From Collinsella aerofaciens (GTDB taxonomy: Bacteria > Actinomycetota > Coriobacteriia > Coriobacteriales > Coriobacteriaceae), in assembly GCF_009876115.1 (NCBI RefSeq), contig NZ_WWSY01000006.1, positions 1 to 64,000 of the forward strand: DNA of 64,000 nt, in the 5' to 3' direction. Below, in pieces: positions 21,480-30,050 of the stretch. The notes below the pieces were generated by a model. The model was not told the DNA's origin and did not search any database. It saw only the letters and a list, made by a program, of their open reading frames with translations. Both the position numbers and the translations under genes were made by a program. Each line of letters opens with the position of its first letter. Position 1 is the stretch's first letter.

Positions 21480-21766
21480 TCAGCCCAGAATTTTTGTTTG
21501 TCCCCGTCCAATGTGTTCATATGTCGACGTCTAAATCTGCATTCGTCAAGCTTTTGGCAAGGTTGCCCAAAACTGACCAATATCTAACCAAGAACTTGCC
21601 AAACCACTTGACGCGCGACGCACCAAAAAGGGCCCCGCGACTTCTTGGACGATTTTTCGAGCATTATTTTCGGTATACAATGACTGCCGATAATTGCTTT
21701 GAGCAGGTAGATGGCTTAATAGCCATAAAAACCAATCGAATAACACCTCAAAGCAATGTGCCCAAC
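21480..21766. other. Lower-GC intergenic stretch without a convincing gene
   Basis: This part of the 730-base gap between prmC and prfA is clearly more AT-rich than its surroundings. Short open frames exist on both strands (about 85 codons plus, 66 codons minus), but none has a ribosome binding site or a recognisable product. Inverted segments TTTGGCAAG (about 21553-21562) and CTTGCCAAA (about 21595-21603) could form an RNA stem. It may be a decayed gene or a foreign remnant. Confidence 0.4.
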
Positions 21767-21930
21767 CTAGTCATTTAAGAACGTCCCCAATGACTACTTA
21801 GGGCCACGGAAGCGTCGCAGGTTGAGCATACCGCATCCGGAGCAAGGCAACGCCGCAGGTAGAGGACGGACAGCGAGCGACGTCCAGGGCGAACAAGTTG
21901 ACTAGTCATTTAAGTACGTCCCCAATGACC
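21767..21930. repeat. Two half-copies of the ACTAGT-centred palindrome family
   Basis: CTAGTCATTTAAGAACGTCC (21767-21786, continuing to about 21796) and the near-identical copy at 21900-21930 are right halves of the palindrome seen complete at 23386-23441. Between them lies GTCGCAGGTTGAGC and then CAGCGAGCGACGTCC with GGCGAACAAGTTG, phrases shared with the repeat at 6264-6432. The region is a mosaic of nested intergenic repeats. Confidence 0.75.
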
Positions 21931-21936
21931 ACCTCT

Positions 21937-22106
21937 AAGGCGCCGCAGGTTGAGCATAAGTCAGCGAAAACGCCCCTAAGCGAGCAAGGTGACGTGAAAG
22001 AGGAGGGAAGCGTACTTCGGTACGCGACCGACGATTGAACGTCAGATTGCCGCTTAGGGGCGTTTGCAGCGTCGAGTCGTTACGCGGTTTGGTAAAACCG
22101 CGTAAC
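21937..22106 (-). repeat. Composite intergenic repeat after prfA, with long hairpin
   Basis: It begins with GGCGCCGCAGGTTGAGC. A long foldback follows, with perfect 15-bp outer arms AAACGCCCCTAAGCG (21968-21982) and CGCTTAGGGGCGTTT (22051-22065). Inside is a small GCGTAC-TTCG-GTACGC hairpin. Then come GCAGCGTCGAG and a perfect 12-bp hairpin with GGTA loop (22079-22106), ending three bases before the prfA stop codon. It is the same family as 6264-6432. Confidence 0.8.
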
Positions 22107-22109
22107 CTA

Positions 22110-23177
22110 CTAAACAGCCTGTGCCAGCTTCTCGGCACGCTCGGCGGCGGCAAGTGCCTCGATGACGGTGCCGAGCTGATCGCCCAGAAGGACGCCGTTG
22201 TAGGTGGAGTTGAAACCGATACGATGGTCGGTCACGCGGTCCTGGGGCTGGTTGTAGGTACGGATCTTCTCAGAACGGTTGCCGTGGCCGATCTGGCTCT
22301 GGCGCTCGGCGCCGAGTTCGGCCTGCTGCTTCTCGAGCTCCATCTCGTACAGACGGGCGCGCAGCATCTGCATGCAGACCTCGCGGTTCTGAATCTGGGA
22401 GCGCTGCTCCTGCGACTGCACCACGGTGTTGGTGGGCAGGTGGGTGATGCGCACGGCGGAATAAGTGGTGTTAACGCACTGACCGCCAGGGCCGGAGGCG
22501 CAGTAGGTGTCGATGCGCAGGTCGGACTGGTTAATCTGGACGTCGATCTCCTCGGCCTCGGGAAGTACGGCTACGGTTGCCGTGGAGGTCTGGATGCGAC
22601 CCTGGGATTCGGTCTTGGGAACGCGCTGGACACGGTGCACGCCGGACTCGAACTTCATGACGGAGTAGACGCGGTCGCCCTCGACCTTGAACTCAATGGA
22701 CTTAAAGCCGCCGGCCTCGCTGGGGCTGGAATCGAGCACGGTGGTCTTCCAGCCGCGCGACTCGCAGAAGCGCTGATACATCTTGTACAGATCGCCGGCA
22801 AAGATGGCCGCCTCGTCACCGCCGGCGGCGGAGCGGATCTCGACGATGGTGTTCTTGTCGTCGTTGGGGTCGCTCGGAATGAGCATGTACTTGATGTCTT
22901 CCTCGAGCTGGGGAAGCTTGGCCTCGTTTTCGGAGATGTCCATCTGGAGCATCTCCTTCTCGTCGGCATCGGTGGTATCGTGGAGCATTTCCTTGGCAGC
23001 CTCGATGTCATCGAGCGCGCCGATGTACTCACGCGAGGCGGCGATGAGGTCGGACTGGTGCGCGTACTCCTTGTTGAGACGCGTGAACTCCTTGATATCG
23101 GAGGCGACGGCCGGGTCGGAAAGCTTCTTCTCGAGCTCCTCGTAGGCCTTGATGATCTTTTCGAGCTTGTCGCGCAT
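22110..23177 (-). CDS. prfA: Peptide chain release factor 1
   Basis: Class I release factor of 355 residues recognising UAA and UAG. The GGQ loop reads SGPGGQCVNTT, and the codon-recognition region around RVPKTESQGRIQTST (PxT-type) precedes it. The N-terminal coiled-coil domain is complete. The glutamine of GGQ is the target of the neighbouring PrmC. The start codon follows AAGGAG. prfA and prmC are on the same strand but separated by a 730-base repeat-filled gap. Confidence 0.97.
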   Translation of the reverse strand: MRDKLEKIIKAYEELEKKLSDPAVASDIKEFTRLNKEYAHQSDLIAASREYIGALDDIEAAKEMLHDTTDADEKEMLQMDISENEAKLPQLEEDIKYMLIPSDPNDDKNTIVEIRSAAGGDEAAIFAGDLYKMYQRFCESRGWKTTVLDSSPSEAGGFKSIEFKVEGDRVYSVMKFESGVHRVQRVPKTESQGRIQTSTATVAVLPEAEEIDVQINQSDLRIDTYCASGPGGQCVNTTYSAVRITHLPTNTVVQSQEQRSQIQNREVCMQMLRARLYEMELEKQQAELGAERQSQIGHGNRSEKIRTYNQPQDRVTDHRIGFNSTYNGVLLGDQLGTVIEALAAAERAEKLAQAV

Positions 23178-23385
23178 GGCGGAACTCCTTTATATGCGTG
23201 AAGGTGAAAATCGGCAGAGTTGATGGGGCGCGGGGCGCCGCTGCGGGGGTAAGCCCGGCTAGAACATGTCGATCTTCAGATACATGCGCATCCCTTCGCG
23301 TATGGGGTACATAGTTGCGGTCTAACCCATACATGATAGCGTGCGCAGGCAAACCTGCATATAACCCGCACGGAATGAGTGGACG
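23178..23385 (-). other. Upstream region of prfA
   Basis: There is no clear gene in these 208 bases. On the minus strand a short frame could encode MRMYLKIDMF preceded by GAAGGG, and an inverted pair GTATGGG (23300-23306) / CCCATAC (23327-23333) could form a stem. Either might belong to a leader, but I recognise no known riboswitch or attenuator. Confidence 0.35.
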
Positions 23386-23441
23386 TAGCCGTTGGGGGCG
23401 TTCATTAACGACTAGTCGTTTAAGAACGCCCCCAACGGCTA
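23386..23441. repeat. 56-bp near-perfect palindrome centred on ACTAGT
   Basis: Left arm TAGCCGTTGGGGGCGTTC, centre ATTAACGACTAGTCGTTTAA, right arm GAACGCCCCCAACGGCTA. The outer 18 bases match perfectly and the centre has only one mismatched pair. Half or partial copies of the same design lie at 21767-21796, 21900-21930, 27925-27951 and 45174-45205. Confidence 0.9.
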
Positions 23442-23468
23442 ACAAAGGGGCTGTCGCTTTGTCACATT
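23442..23468 (-). repeat. CAAAGGG...CCCTTTG-type palindrome after the M20 peptidase
   Basis: ACAAAGGGGCTGTCGCTTTG, then TCACATT, directly follows the peptidase stop on the minus strand. It is an imperfect copy of the element that is perfect at 30051-30079. Confidence 0.7.
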
Positions 23469-24884
23469 CTAGAGCGTTTGAAGCAGGGCGATGAGGAAGC
23501 GAACACCCTGGAGGTAGGCGCGGCGGGTGATGCGCTCGTTGGTGCCGTGGACGCCGCGGTCGCACTCGTCATCGTCGACCACAAACGCCGAAAAACGAAT
23601 GCATTCAGAGCAAATGCTCTGGTAGTTGGCAGCGTCGGTCGCGCCGATCACGGTCGAGGGGACAATCGCCAACGGCTCGGATGATCCGTTTTCCTCCGTC
23701 CCCTTTGGATCGCGGAAGTAGCGGGCGGCAATGGCGCGAACGGCCTCGAGGCCGGGACCACCGATGCACGGGGACGGCGAGGGTTCGGAGCTGCCGGGGC
23801 CCAGCTCCACTTCGGCACGACCGGCAAGGTCCGCCCCGGCAACCGCCTCACGGCAGCGGGCAACGACATCGGCCACGCTCGTGCCCTCGAGCATGCGGAA
23901 GTTAATGTTGGCCCACATATCCTGCGGCATCACGTTAGCACCGGTGCTACCGCCCTCGATTTGGGTCGGTGCACAGGTGGTGGTCACGAGCGGATAGAGC
24001 TTCTTGCTGGCGAGGCAATCGCGGACAATGGCGCCCCCGTTGGCGGCAATCTCATCCGCCGTGTAGAGCCCCAGCTCGACAAGCTGCGCGGCAAGCAGGT
24101 CCGTGACGCGCGTCGGCCACTCGATATCGCAGATTACGGCGATGGCACGGCTGAGCACCTCGAGCGACGTGCCACCGTAGGGGTTGGACGAATGCCCGCC
24201 CTCGCTACGCGTCCTCAACACGATATCGGCGTAGCCCTTCTCCGCGAGATCGGCATGCATAAGCCAACCCTCGCCCGCGCCGTACTCGGCAGCCGAAACG
24301 ATACGGTAGTCACCCTCGTCGATCAGGTACTCAAGCTCAATGCCGCGCTCCTCGAGCGCGCGGCCGATGGCGCCTGCGCCGCACTGCGTAGTCTCCTCGT
24401 CCTGGCCAAAGGCCAGGAGCAGCGTGCGCTCGTGCTGCCAACCGTGCGCCAGCGCATACTCGACAGCCTCGAGAATGCCTGCGACCTGGTCTTTCATGTC
24501 GATCGCGCCGCGACCCCAAATGTAGGTGTCGTCCACGTGGCCGCTAAAGGGGGCATGCGTCCAGTCAGCCTCGGTGCCGGGCACCACGGGGACCACGTCC
24601 ATGTGGCCCATGAGCATGACGGGTTTAAGGGCGGAGTCGGAACCGCCAAGCGTCACCAACAGTGAATGTCCGACAAGCTCGACCTCGCCCGCCGCAAATA
24701 CGTGCGGCCAGGCCTGCTGCATATACGCGCGCAGGTCGTCAAACGGCTGCCAATCCACCGCCTCGGCATCCATGCTCGAAATGGTCGGAAACGACAGCAC
24801 GCGGCCCAAGCGCTCGCACGCGCCGGCCTCGTCTATATCGGCAAAATCGTCCTCATGCGCAAAGAAGCGCCAAACCTCGGCCAT
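23469..24884 (-). CDS. M20-family metallopeptidase (dipeptidase/carboxypeptidase-like)
   Basis: Zinc peptidase of 471 residues. The M20 motifs are MLMGHMDVVPV (first zinc ligand and catalytic Asp), WGRGAIDMKDQ (bridging Asp) and AFGQDEETT (catalytic Glu). A dimerisation domain follows, and SEGGHSSNP supplies a histidine. It resembles the carboxypeptidase S/PM20D1-like branch, acting on dipeptides or N-acyl amino acids. There is no signal peptide, so it is cytoplasmic. It lies 72 bases downstream of an amino-acid ABC transporter on the same strand, suggesting joint use of peptides or derivatised amino acids. Confidence 0.88.
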   Translation of the reverse strand: MAEVWRFFAHEDDFADIDEAGACERLGRVLSFPTISSMDAEAVDWQPFDDLRAYMQQAWPHVFAAGEVELVGHSLLVTLGGSDSALKPVMLMGHMDVVPVVPGTEADWTHAPFSGHVDDTYIWGRGAIDMKDQVAGILEAVEYALAHGWQHERTLLLAFGQDEETTQCGAGAIGRALEERGIELEYLIDEGDYRIVSAAEYGAGEGWLMHADLAEKGYADIVLRTRSEGGHSSNPYGGTSLEVLSRAIAVICDIEWPTRVTDLLAAQLVELGLYTADEIAANGGAIVRDCLASKKLYPLVTTTCAPTQIEGGSTGANVMPQDMWANINFRMLEGTSVADVVARCREAVAGADLAGRAEVELGPGSSEPSPSPCIGGPGLEAVRAIAARYFRDPKGTEENGSSEPLAIVPSTVIGATDAANYQSICSECIRFSAFVVDDDECDRGVHGTNERITRRAYLQGVRFLIALLQTL

Positions 24885-24956
24885 GACATCCTTTCGATTG
24901 TGATGACGAGGGCCGCCCCACCGGAGCGGCCCTGCAACGTAAGCGTTTGCGGTCGG

Positions 24957-25742
24957 TTATTTGTCCTCGAGATAGCGAGAGAGGAACTCGCGGGTGCGCT
25001 GGTGCTTGGGGTTGCCGAAGAGCTCGGCCGGCGCGGCATCCTCGAGCACCACGCCCTTGTCCATAAAGACCACGCGGTCGGACACCGTGCGGGCAAAGGC
25101 CATCTCGTGCGTGACGACGACCATGGTCATGCCGTCGGCGGCGAGCTTGCGCATGACCTCGAGCACCTCGCCCACGATCTCGGGGTCGAGCGCAGAGGTC
25201 GGCTCGTCGAACAGCATAATCTGCGGATTCATGCATAAGGCACGAGCGATGGCCACGCGCTGTTTTTGACCACCGGACAGACGACCCACGGCGGCGTGCG
25301 CGAACTTTTCGAGTCCCACGCTCGTCAGATGCTCCATCGCAATTTTTTCAGCCTCGGCCTTGCTCATCTTTTTGAGCGTGACGGGCGCGAGCGTGCAGTT
25401 GTCGAGCACATCCATGTTGTTGAACAGGTTAAAGCCCTGGAACACCATGCCGATGTCCTCGCGCAGCTTGTTGATGTTGCAGCGCTCGGCCGTGAGGTCC
25501 TGGCCGTGGAACCAGATGTGGCCCGCGTCCGGGGTCTCGAGCAGGTTGAGGCAGCGCAGGAAGGTCGATTTGCCCGAGCCCGAGGCGCCGATGATGGTGA
25601 CAACCTCACCGGGATTGACGGACAGGTCGATGCCCTTAAGCACCTCGAGTGAGCCGAAGCTCTTGCGCAGGCCCTCGACGCGGATGAGCGGCTCATTGGT
25701 CTGTGCGGCGGCCGCAACGCCGGTAATGGCGGTATCTGCCAT
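24957..25742 (-). CDS. Polar amino-acid ABC transporter, ATP-binding protein
   Basis: ATPase of 261 residues of the GlnQ/HisP family. Walker A is GASGSGKST, the Q-loop is MVFQGFNLF, the signature is [15 protein letters not shown] and Walker B is [14 protein letters not shown], with the switch histidine in VVTHEM. The ATG at 25742 is preferred over an ORF start 25 codons upstream because it follows GAGGAG-like sequence and matches family length. It forms one cluster with the permease and binding protein upstream. Confidence 0.95.
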   Translation of the reverse strand: MADTAITGVAAAAQTNEPLIRVEGLRKSFGSLEVLKGIDLSVNPGEVVTIIGASGSGKSTFLRCLNLLETPDAGHIWFHGQDLTAERCNINKLREDIGMVFQGFNLFNNMDVLDNCTLAPVTLKKMSKAEAEKIAMEHLTSVGLEKFAHAAVGRLSGGQKQRVAIARALCMNPQIMLFDEPTSALDPEIVGEVLEVMRKLAADGMTMVVVTHEMAFARTVSDRVVFMDKGVVLEDAAPAELFGNPKHQRTREFLSRYLEDK

Positions 25743-25764
25743 GATGATTCTCCTCGTCTTAAGC

Positions 25765-26913
25765 CTAGTTAGAGCTGGGCAGCGTGGCAGGAGCCTCGGC
25801 GCCGAGCTTTTTGCCAAAGGCCTCGAGCAGGCGGCTCGCCACGAGCGTCAGGATCAGATAGACCACGAGCGCCACGCAGTAGACCTCCATCTGGCGGTAG
25901 TACACGCCGGCGACGGTGGTGGTGGCATACATGAGGTCGAACACGCCGATGACCGAGAGCACCGACGAATCCTTGATGTTGATGATGAGCTCGTTGGTGA
26001 GCGCCGGGATCGCGTTTTTAATGCCCTGGGGGAACACGACCTTGCGCATGGCCTGCCACTGCGACAAGCCCAGCGAGCGCGCCGCCTCGGCCTGGCCGGG
26101 GTCGATCGACTCGATGCCGCCGCGCAGGACCTCCATCATGTAGGCGGTAGAGTTGAGCGAGATGGTGACAAGGCCGGCGGTGAAGGTGCTCCAAATCTGG
26201 TTGGCCTGGGCAGTCTCGAAGCCCATGCCGCGCAAAACGGTGAAGCCCGCGTAATAGATGAGCAGGCCCTGGACCATCATGGGCGTACCGCGCACGATGG
26301 TGGAGTAGACGGTCGCAAAGCCGCGGCCGATACTCTTAAAGAAGCGCACCAGGTCGTTATCCACGCGGTCGAACGTCTGAATACGCAGGAACACAAAGAG
26401 CAGCGCCAGGAAGAATGCGATGACGGTGCCGAAGGTCGCGAGCGCAATGGTGATCTCGATACCGCGGATGAAGAAGTCACCACTCTTGTAGGTCATGTAG
26501 ACCAGGCTCGACAAGAAGTCGCTGGGGTTGGAGTCCGAGACAATGCTCACCTGCACCAGGTCGATAAATGACATGACGCAGCGGTCGATAAAGAAAACTG
26601 CCGCGATGGCGACCACGACATAGCTGCCCAAGCGTGCGCCGCGACGGAAACGCTCGGATGCGAACGGCGACGTTTCGCGATAGTCGCCCCAATGCATGAG
26701 CTTGGTGACAAGCGCCGCCGCCGACACGACGAGCCACGCCCACAGGATCGCCCAAAGGCAATCTTGGAACACGCCCGTGGGGGCCAAAAAGCTCAGCGGT
26801 GTGGGGTTGCGCTGGCTAAACGCCAGGCCGAGCGCCGCGATGACGCTCGTGCCCAGGTACACATAACGATGGTCGGCCTTGATAAAGGAGGCCAGACGAT
26901 TGACTGTTTTCAT
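25765..26913 (-). CDS. Polar amino-acid ABC transporter, permease
   Basis: HisM/GlnP-type inner-membrane permease of 382 residues. The permease domain occupies the C-terminal 230 residues. The ATPase-contact EAA loop reads [21 protein letters not shown], and [17 protein letters not shown] and [12 protein letters not shown] are typical. An N-terminal extension of about 150 residues with three or so extra hydrophobic segments (for example [15 protein letters not shown]) is unusual for the family. The binding protein gene lies 9 bases upstream. Confidence 0.92.
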   Translation of the reverse strand: MKTVNRLASFIKADHRYVYLGTSVIAALGLAFSQRNPTPLSFLAPTGVFQDCLWAILWAWLVVSAAALVTKLMHWGDYRETSPFASERFRRGARLGSYVVVAIAAVFFIDRCVMSFIDLVQVSIVSDSNPSDFLSSLVYMTYKSGDFFIRGIEITIALATFGTVIAFFLALLFVFLRIQTFDRVDNDLVRFFKSIGRGFATVYSTIVRGTPMMVQGLLIYYAGFTVLRGMGFETAQANQIWSTFTAGLVTISLNSTAYMMEVLRGGIESIDPGQAEAARSLGLSQWQAMRKVVFPQGIKNAIPALTNELIINIKDSSVLSVIGVFDLMYATTTVAGVYYRQMEVYCVALVVYLILTLVASRLLEAFGKKLGAEAPATLPSSN

Positions 26914-26922
26914 GCTGCCTCC

Positions 26923-27849
26923 CTATGCCGGCTGACGGTCGAGGCACGCGTCCCACATCTGGTCGCGCTCCTCCTGGCTGATGCCCTTGAGCGTCTTATC
27001 GATAAGTTTGAGCAGCTTGTCCGAGCCCTTGCGGCAGCCGACGTTTGCCGTAACCTCCTGCTTAAAGCCCTCGCCCTCCGCAAAGCGAATGGGCACGATG
27101 CCCGGGTTTTGGGCCATATAGCCCTTCTCGTTCTCGGTGTTGTAGGTCACAGCGTCACAAGTGCCCTGCAGCAGGTTCGAGAACACCGTGGGTACCGAAT
27201 CGACCGGATTTTTGTGGACGACGCCCGGGATCTCGTCAATGACGGTGTCGAGCATCGTGTCCTTTTGGCCGAGCACCGTGGCGCCGCTAAAGTCGCTGAG
27301 CTTGGTCGCGTTTTGGTAGGGCGAGCCCTCTTTTACGAATAGGCCAAAGTAGCCGATAAAGTACGGATCGGAAAAGCCAACGGACTCCTCGCGCTCGGGC
27401 GTGGCGCTCATGCCGGCGATGATGAGGTCGATCTGGCCGTTGTTGAGCGAGTCGATAAGGCCCGAGAAGCTCTGCTTGACGGCGACGGGCTCGCCGCCGA
27501 GGGCCTTGCAGACGATCTTGGCGATCTGCACGTCGTAGCCATCGGCATAGGCGCCCTGCACGTTGTCGATGGGGATCGTGAACTCGCTGGCCTCGGAAAC
27601 CTGCCAGTTGTACGGGGCGTAGGCCGCCTCCATGCCGATGCGGATCTTGTCCTTGCCGATAACGGAATCGGACAGGTCGTCGCGACCGCCGCCCGTCGTG
27701 GGCTGAACTACTTCCAGCGTGGAGGGGCGCTGGCAACCGGCAAGTGCGCCGGCGACGACAGAAGCGCTCGCAGCGAGAGCACTACCCAAAAAGATGCGAC
27801 GGCTGCATACCGGCTGTGGATGCGCGTCGCGCTGTAGTCGAGGTTGCAT
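26923..27849 (-). CDS. Amino-acid ABC transporter, substrate-binding lipoprotein
   Basis: Family-3 solute-binding protein of 308 residues. A twin-arginine-like CSRRIFLGSALAASASVV signal ends in the lipobox ALAGC (about residues 28-32), so it is anchored outside the membrane. Mature features include IGMEAAYAPYNW, YDVQIAKIVCKALG and DLIIAGMSATPEREESVGFSDPYF, typical of polar amino-acid binders. The start at 27849 follows AGGAAGG. It is the first gene of the transporter cluster. The exact amino acid cannot be read from the sequence. Confidence 0.93.
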   Translation of the reverse strand: MQPRLQRDAHPQPVCSRRIFLGSALAASASVVAGALAGCQRPSTLEVVQPTTGGGRDDLSDSVIGKDKIRIGMEAAYAPYNWQVSEASEFTIPIDNVQGAYADGYDVQIAKIVCKALGGEPVAVKQSFSGLIDSLNNGQIDLIIAGMSATPEREESVGFSDPYFIGYFGLFVKEGSPYQNATKLSDFSGATVLGQKDTMLDTVIDEIPGVVHKNPVDSVPTVFSNLLQGTCDAVTYNTENEKGYMAQNPGIVPIRFAEGEGFKQEVTANVGCRKGSDKLLKLIDKTLKGISQEERDQMWDACLDRQPA

Positions 27850-27924
27850 CTGATGCCTTCCTGTTTTGCTTTGCTGACAACAGAACAGGATAGCGCAGCG
27901 GCGGAACCGATGGGGCGTACGCAA

Positions 27925-27951
27925 AAGTTTAACGAACGTCCCCAACGACTA
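27925..27951. repeat. Half-copy of the ACTAGT palindrome family
   Basis: AAGTTTAACGAACGTCCCCA, then ACGACTA, resembles the right half of the palindrome at 23386-23441. It lies between the binding-protein promoter region and the next terminator. Confidence 0.65.
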
Positions 27952-27957
27952 CCTACC

Positions 27958-27991
27958 AAAAAGCCTCCCTGCTGGGGATGGCGGGGAGGCT
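27958..27991 (-). terminator. Terminator of the aldose epimerase gene
   Basis: On the minus strand AGCCTCCC and GGGAGGCT form a stem around a 14-base loop, followed by five T. It lies just after the stop codon at 28003. Confidence 0.8.
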
Positions 27992-28002
27992 AGCTGTCAC
28001 AT

Positions 28003-28896
28003 CTAGAACAGGGTGACGCTAAAGGAACGGGTGTCGGTAGCGCCCGGCGCCAGCGTAATGGTGTTGACCTTGTGCTCAAAGACGTCGTCCTCGGTGTCCA
28101 TGGTGGTGTGACCAGTCCAGGGCTCGAGTGCCACAAACGGGGCGTCGTTGGCGGCAGACCACACGCCGATGTACTTAAAGCCCTCAAAGTCGATCTTGAC
28201 GCCGTGGCCCGACTTGCGACCGCGCAGCGTGAGCGTGGAGCCCGGAGCATCGGTGAACATGATAGCGTCGTTATCGAAGCTGCGGTGCGTGATGGGCAGC
28301 ACGTCCGAGTTATCGGGAGCCTTGTAGCTACCCTCGAACGTCATAAGACCGTCGGGCGTGATGATGGGGGCCTCGTTAGTCCAAGCCTCGGTAAACGCCA
28401 GCTCGTAATCCTCGAATGCCTCGTCCTCAGCACCGGGGACGGGCACGTTAAATGCGGGGTGGCCGCCCACCGAGAACGGCAGGTCCACGTCGCCGGTGTT
28501 GGTGACGGCGAAGGTCTGCGTGAGGGTGGCGTCACCAGTCAGGGCATAGGTCATGTTGAGCTTAAAGTGGAACGGGAACGCCTTGAGCGACTCGGGCGTG
28601 TCAGTGATCTCGTACGTTACCGAGGAGCCGTCCTCCGAAACCTCGACCAACTTGTGCTCGACGATACGAGCGAGTCCGTGGCGCGGCATCTCGCAGGTGC
28701 CGGCCGCAGATGTCGCCATGTTGTTGCGCAGCGATCCCACGATGGGGAACAGAATGGGCGCGTGCTTGCCCCAAAAGGCCGGGTCGCCCTGCCACAGATA
28801 CTCGTTGCCGTTGAGGGCAAGGCTCGTGAGCTGGGCACCCATGGAATCGATGGCCGCGGTGAGGCCGCCGCGCTTGATGGTGGTGACGGTGGACAT
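28003..28896 (-). CDS. Aldose 1-epimerase family protein (LacX/YeaD-like)
   Basis: Galactose-mutarotase-like beta-sandwich protein of 297 residues. Family features are YLWQGDPAFWGKHAPILFPIVG near the N-terminus, MPRHGLAR with a candidate catalytic histidine, FSVGGHPAFNVP with a second, and VALEPWTGHT near the end. Such proteins interconvert anomers of aldoses or hexose 6-phosphates. The ATG at 28896 follows GGAAGTAGC. It is a single gene with its own terminator and no sugar operon around it, so the substrate is open. Confidence 0.88.
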   Translation of the reverse strand: MSTVTTIKRGGLTAAIDSMGAQLTSLALNGNEYLWQGDPAFWGKHAPILFPIVGSLRNNMATSAAGTCEMPRHGLARIVEHKLVEVSEDGSSVTYEITDTPESLKAFPFHFKLNMTYALTGDATLTQTFAVTNTGDVDLPFSVGGHPAFNVPVPGAEDEAFEDYELAFTEAWTNEAPIITPDGLMTFEGSYKAPDNSDVLPITHRSFDNDAIMFTDAPGSTLTLRGRKSGHGVKIDFEGFKYIGVWSAANDAPFVALEPWTGHTTMDTEDDVFEHKVNTITLAPGATDTRSFSVTLF

Positions 28897-29009
28897 GCTA
28901 CTTCCTCCAAAAGTAAACAACAGTGTCGAGGGCTATTGTCCCACTCTTGGCGGCGGGACGGGACGGCAGGCGATTATTGAGTAGCCATAGCGGAATGAGC
29001 GGCGAGCGC

Positions 29010-29879
29010 CTACTGGGTATCCACGTAAAGGTCAAACCCGCCCTGCGGTGTGGTGTCGACCGTGTCGGGCGCCTGTGAGTTAAAGCTCGCGGGGACCATA
29101 CGCTTTGAGGCGCGGAAGCGCGTGCCATCGGTGGCGACGGGCGGTTCATCGACCGTGAGCTCGTAGTCGCCAGGCTTGAGCTCGATGCCGTCACCAGCGG
29201 AGTTGACATATTGATACTCGTCAATCGTCTGCCCTTTGAGCGTGCGCCCCACGATGTGGATGAGCATTTGGCTGTCGCCGCGCGCGGTGTCCCACGTCGC
29301 GCCGTCCTTGACCTCGACCGACACATGTACCGAGCGCGTACGACCGAGCGATTGCTCGACGGACATCTCGACCTTGGCGGCGTCTTTTCGCTGTTGCTCG
29401 ACATGGCTCCAGACGTTTCCAATTGCTGAGCAGGCGATAACGCCGGCCATGAAGGCGATAAGGATGGGGCCAAGCGGAGAACGACGTCCTGCATCTTCCT
29501 CGCGAGACAGATTGGGGCGATGCGTGGGCGCGGGCGCCTGGGCACCCTGCGAGGGCACGTCGAGAATGCTGAAGGATGCCGTACTGCCGGGGTCGATGTT
29601 ATGGCGCGGCTGCGGGATCTTGGCCGGCGAGATGGACATGTCCGCCGGCTCGCCGAGCGTGGCCGTGGCATCGGCCTTCGCCTCGTCGGCCTCGGCCTGG
29701 GCCCAAGCCTGTTCAAAGGTTAGGGGTTCGGCGGCATCGGAGGCGGCTTCAGGCTCGACACCGGCATCGTTGCCGGTCTCGTCCTCGTCGCTCGACACGT
29801 CACACGGCGCGGGCTCGTCCCACTCTTCGTCCGGAGCCTCGCCCTCGCTATACCACCATTCAAAGTTATCGATATCCAT
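29010..29879 (-). CDS. Hypothetical single-pass membrane protein with acidic N-terminus
   Basis: Protein of 289 residues of unrecognised family. Residues 1-135 are acidic and low in complexity (EGEAPDEEWDEPAPCDVSSD), likely disordered and cytoplasmic. One transmembrane helix, PLGPILIAFMAGVIACSAIG (about 135-155), follows. The C-terminal 130 residues would be outside and include VSVEVKDGATWDTARGD and ELKPGDYELTVDEPPVATDG, suggesting a small beta-rich domain. The ATG at 29879 follows AAGGGGG. It stands alone, with the aldose epimerase downstream and a repeat region upstream. A function cannot be assigned. Confidence 0.7.
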   Translation of the reverse strand: MDIDNFEWWYSEGEAPDEEWDEPAPCDVSSDEDETGNDAGVEPEAASDAAEPLTFEQAWAQAEADEAKADATATLGEPADMSISPAKIPQPRHNIDPGSTASFSILDVPSQGAQAPAPTHRPNLSREEDAGRRSPLGPILIAFMAGVIACSAIGNVWSHVEQQRKDAAKVEMSVEQSLGRTRSVHVSVEVKDGATWDTARGDSQMLIHIVGRTLKGQTIDEYQYVNSAGDGIELKPGDYELTVDEPPVATDGTRFRASKRMVPASFNSQAPDTVDTTPQGGFDLYVDTQ

Positions 29880-29968
29880 ACGGGGCGCCCCCTTGGCCTC
29901 GCAAATAAACACTTGCTAGCCTTATACCCCCAGATGACACGGGAGCTCGCCGGCACAGACAGGAAAAG

Positions 29969-30025
29969 CGTCACAACATTCGACGCTTTTCCTCGTTTTC
30001 GAGATTTTCATCGAATGTTGTGATG
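29969..30025 (-). repeat. ACAACATTCGA foldback element, copy A
   Basis: CGTCACAACATTCGA and TCGAATGTTGTGATG flank CGCTTTTCCTCGTTTTCGAG and TTTTCA. Nearly the same 57 bases recur at 34888-34952. Both copies lie shortly after the stop of a minus-strand gene and next to the CAAAGGGAC palindrome. Confidence 0.85.
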
Positions 30026-30050
30026 GTTTGGGCGGCAGCCATGCCGCGAA

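Noticed and set aside
23178..23385. Riboswitch or translational attenuator upstream of prfA.
   Set aside because: Only short stems and a ten-codon frame are visible. No known riboswitch core is recognisable.
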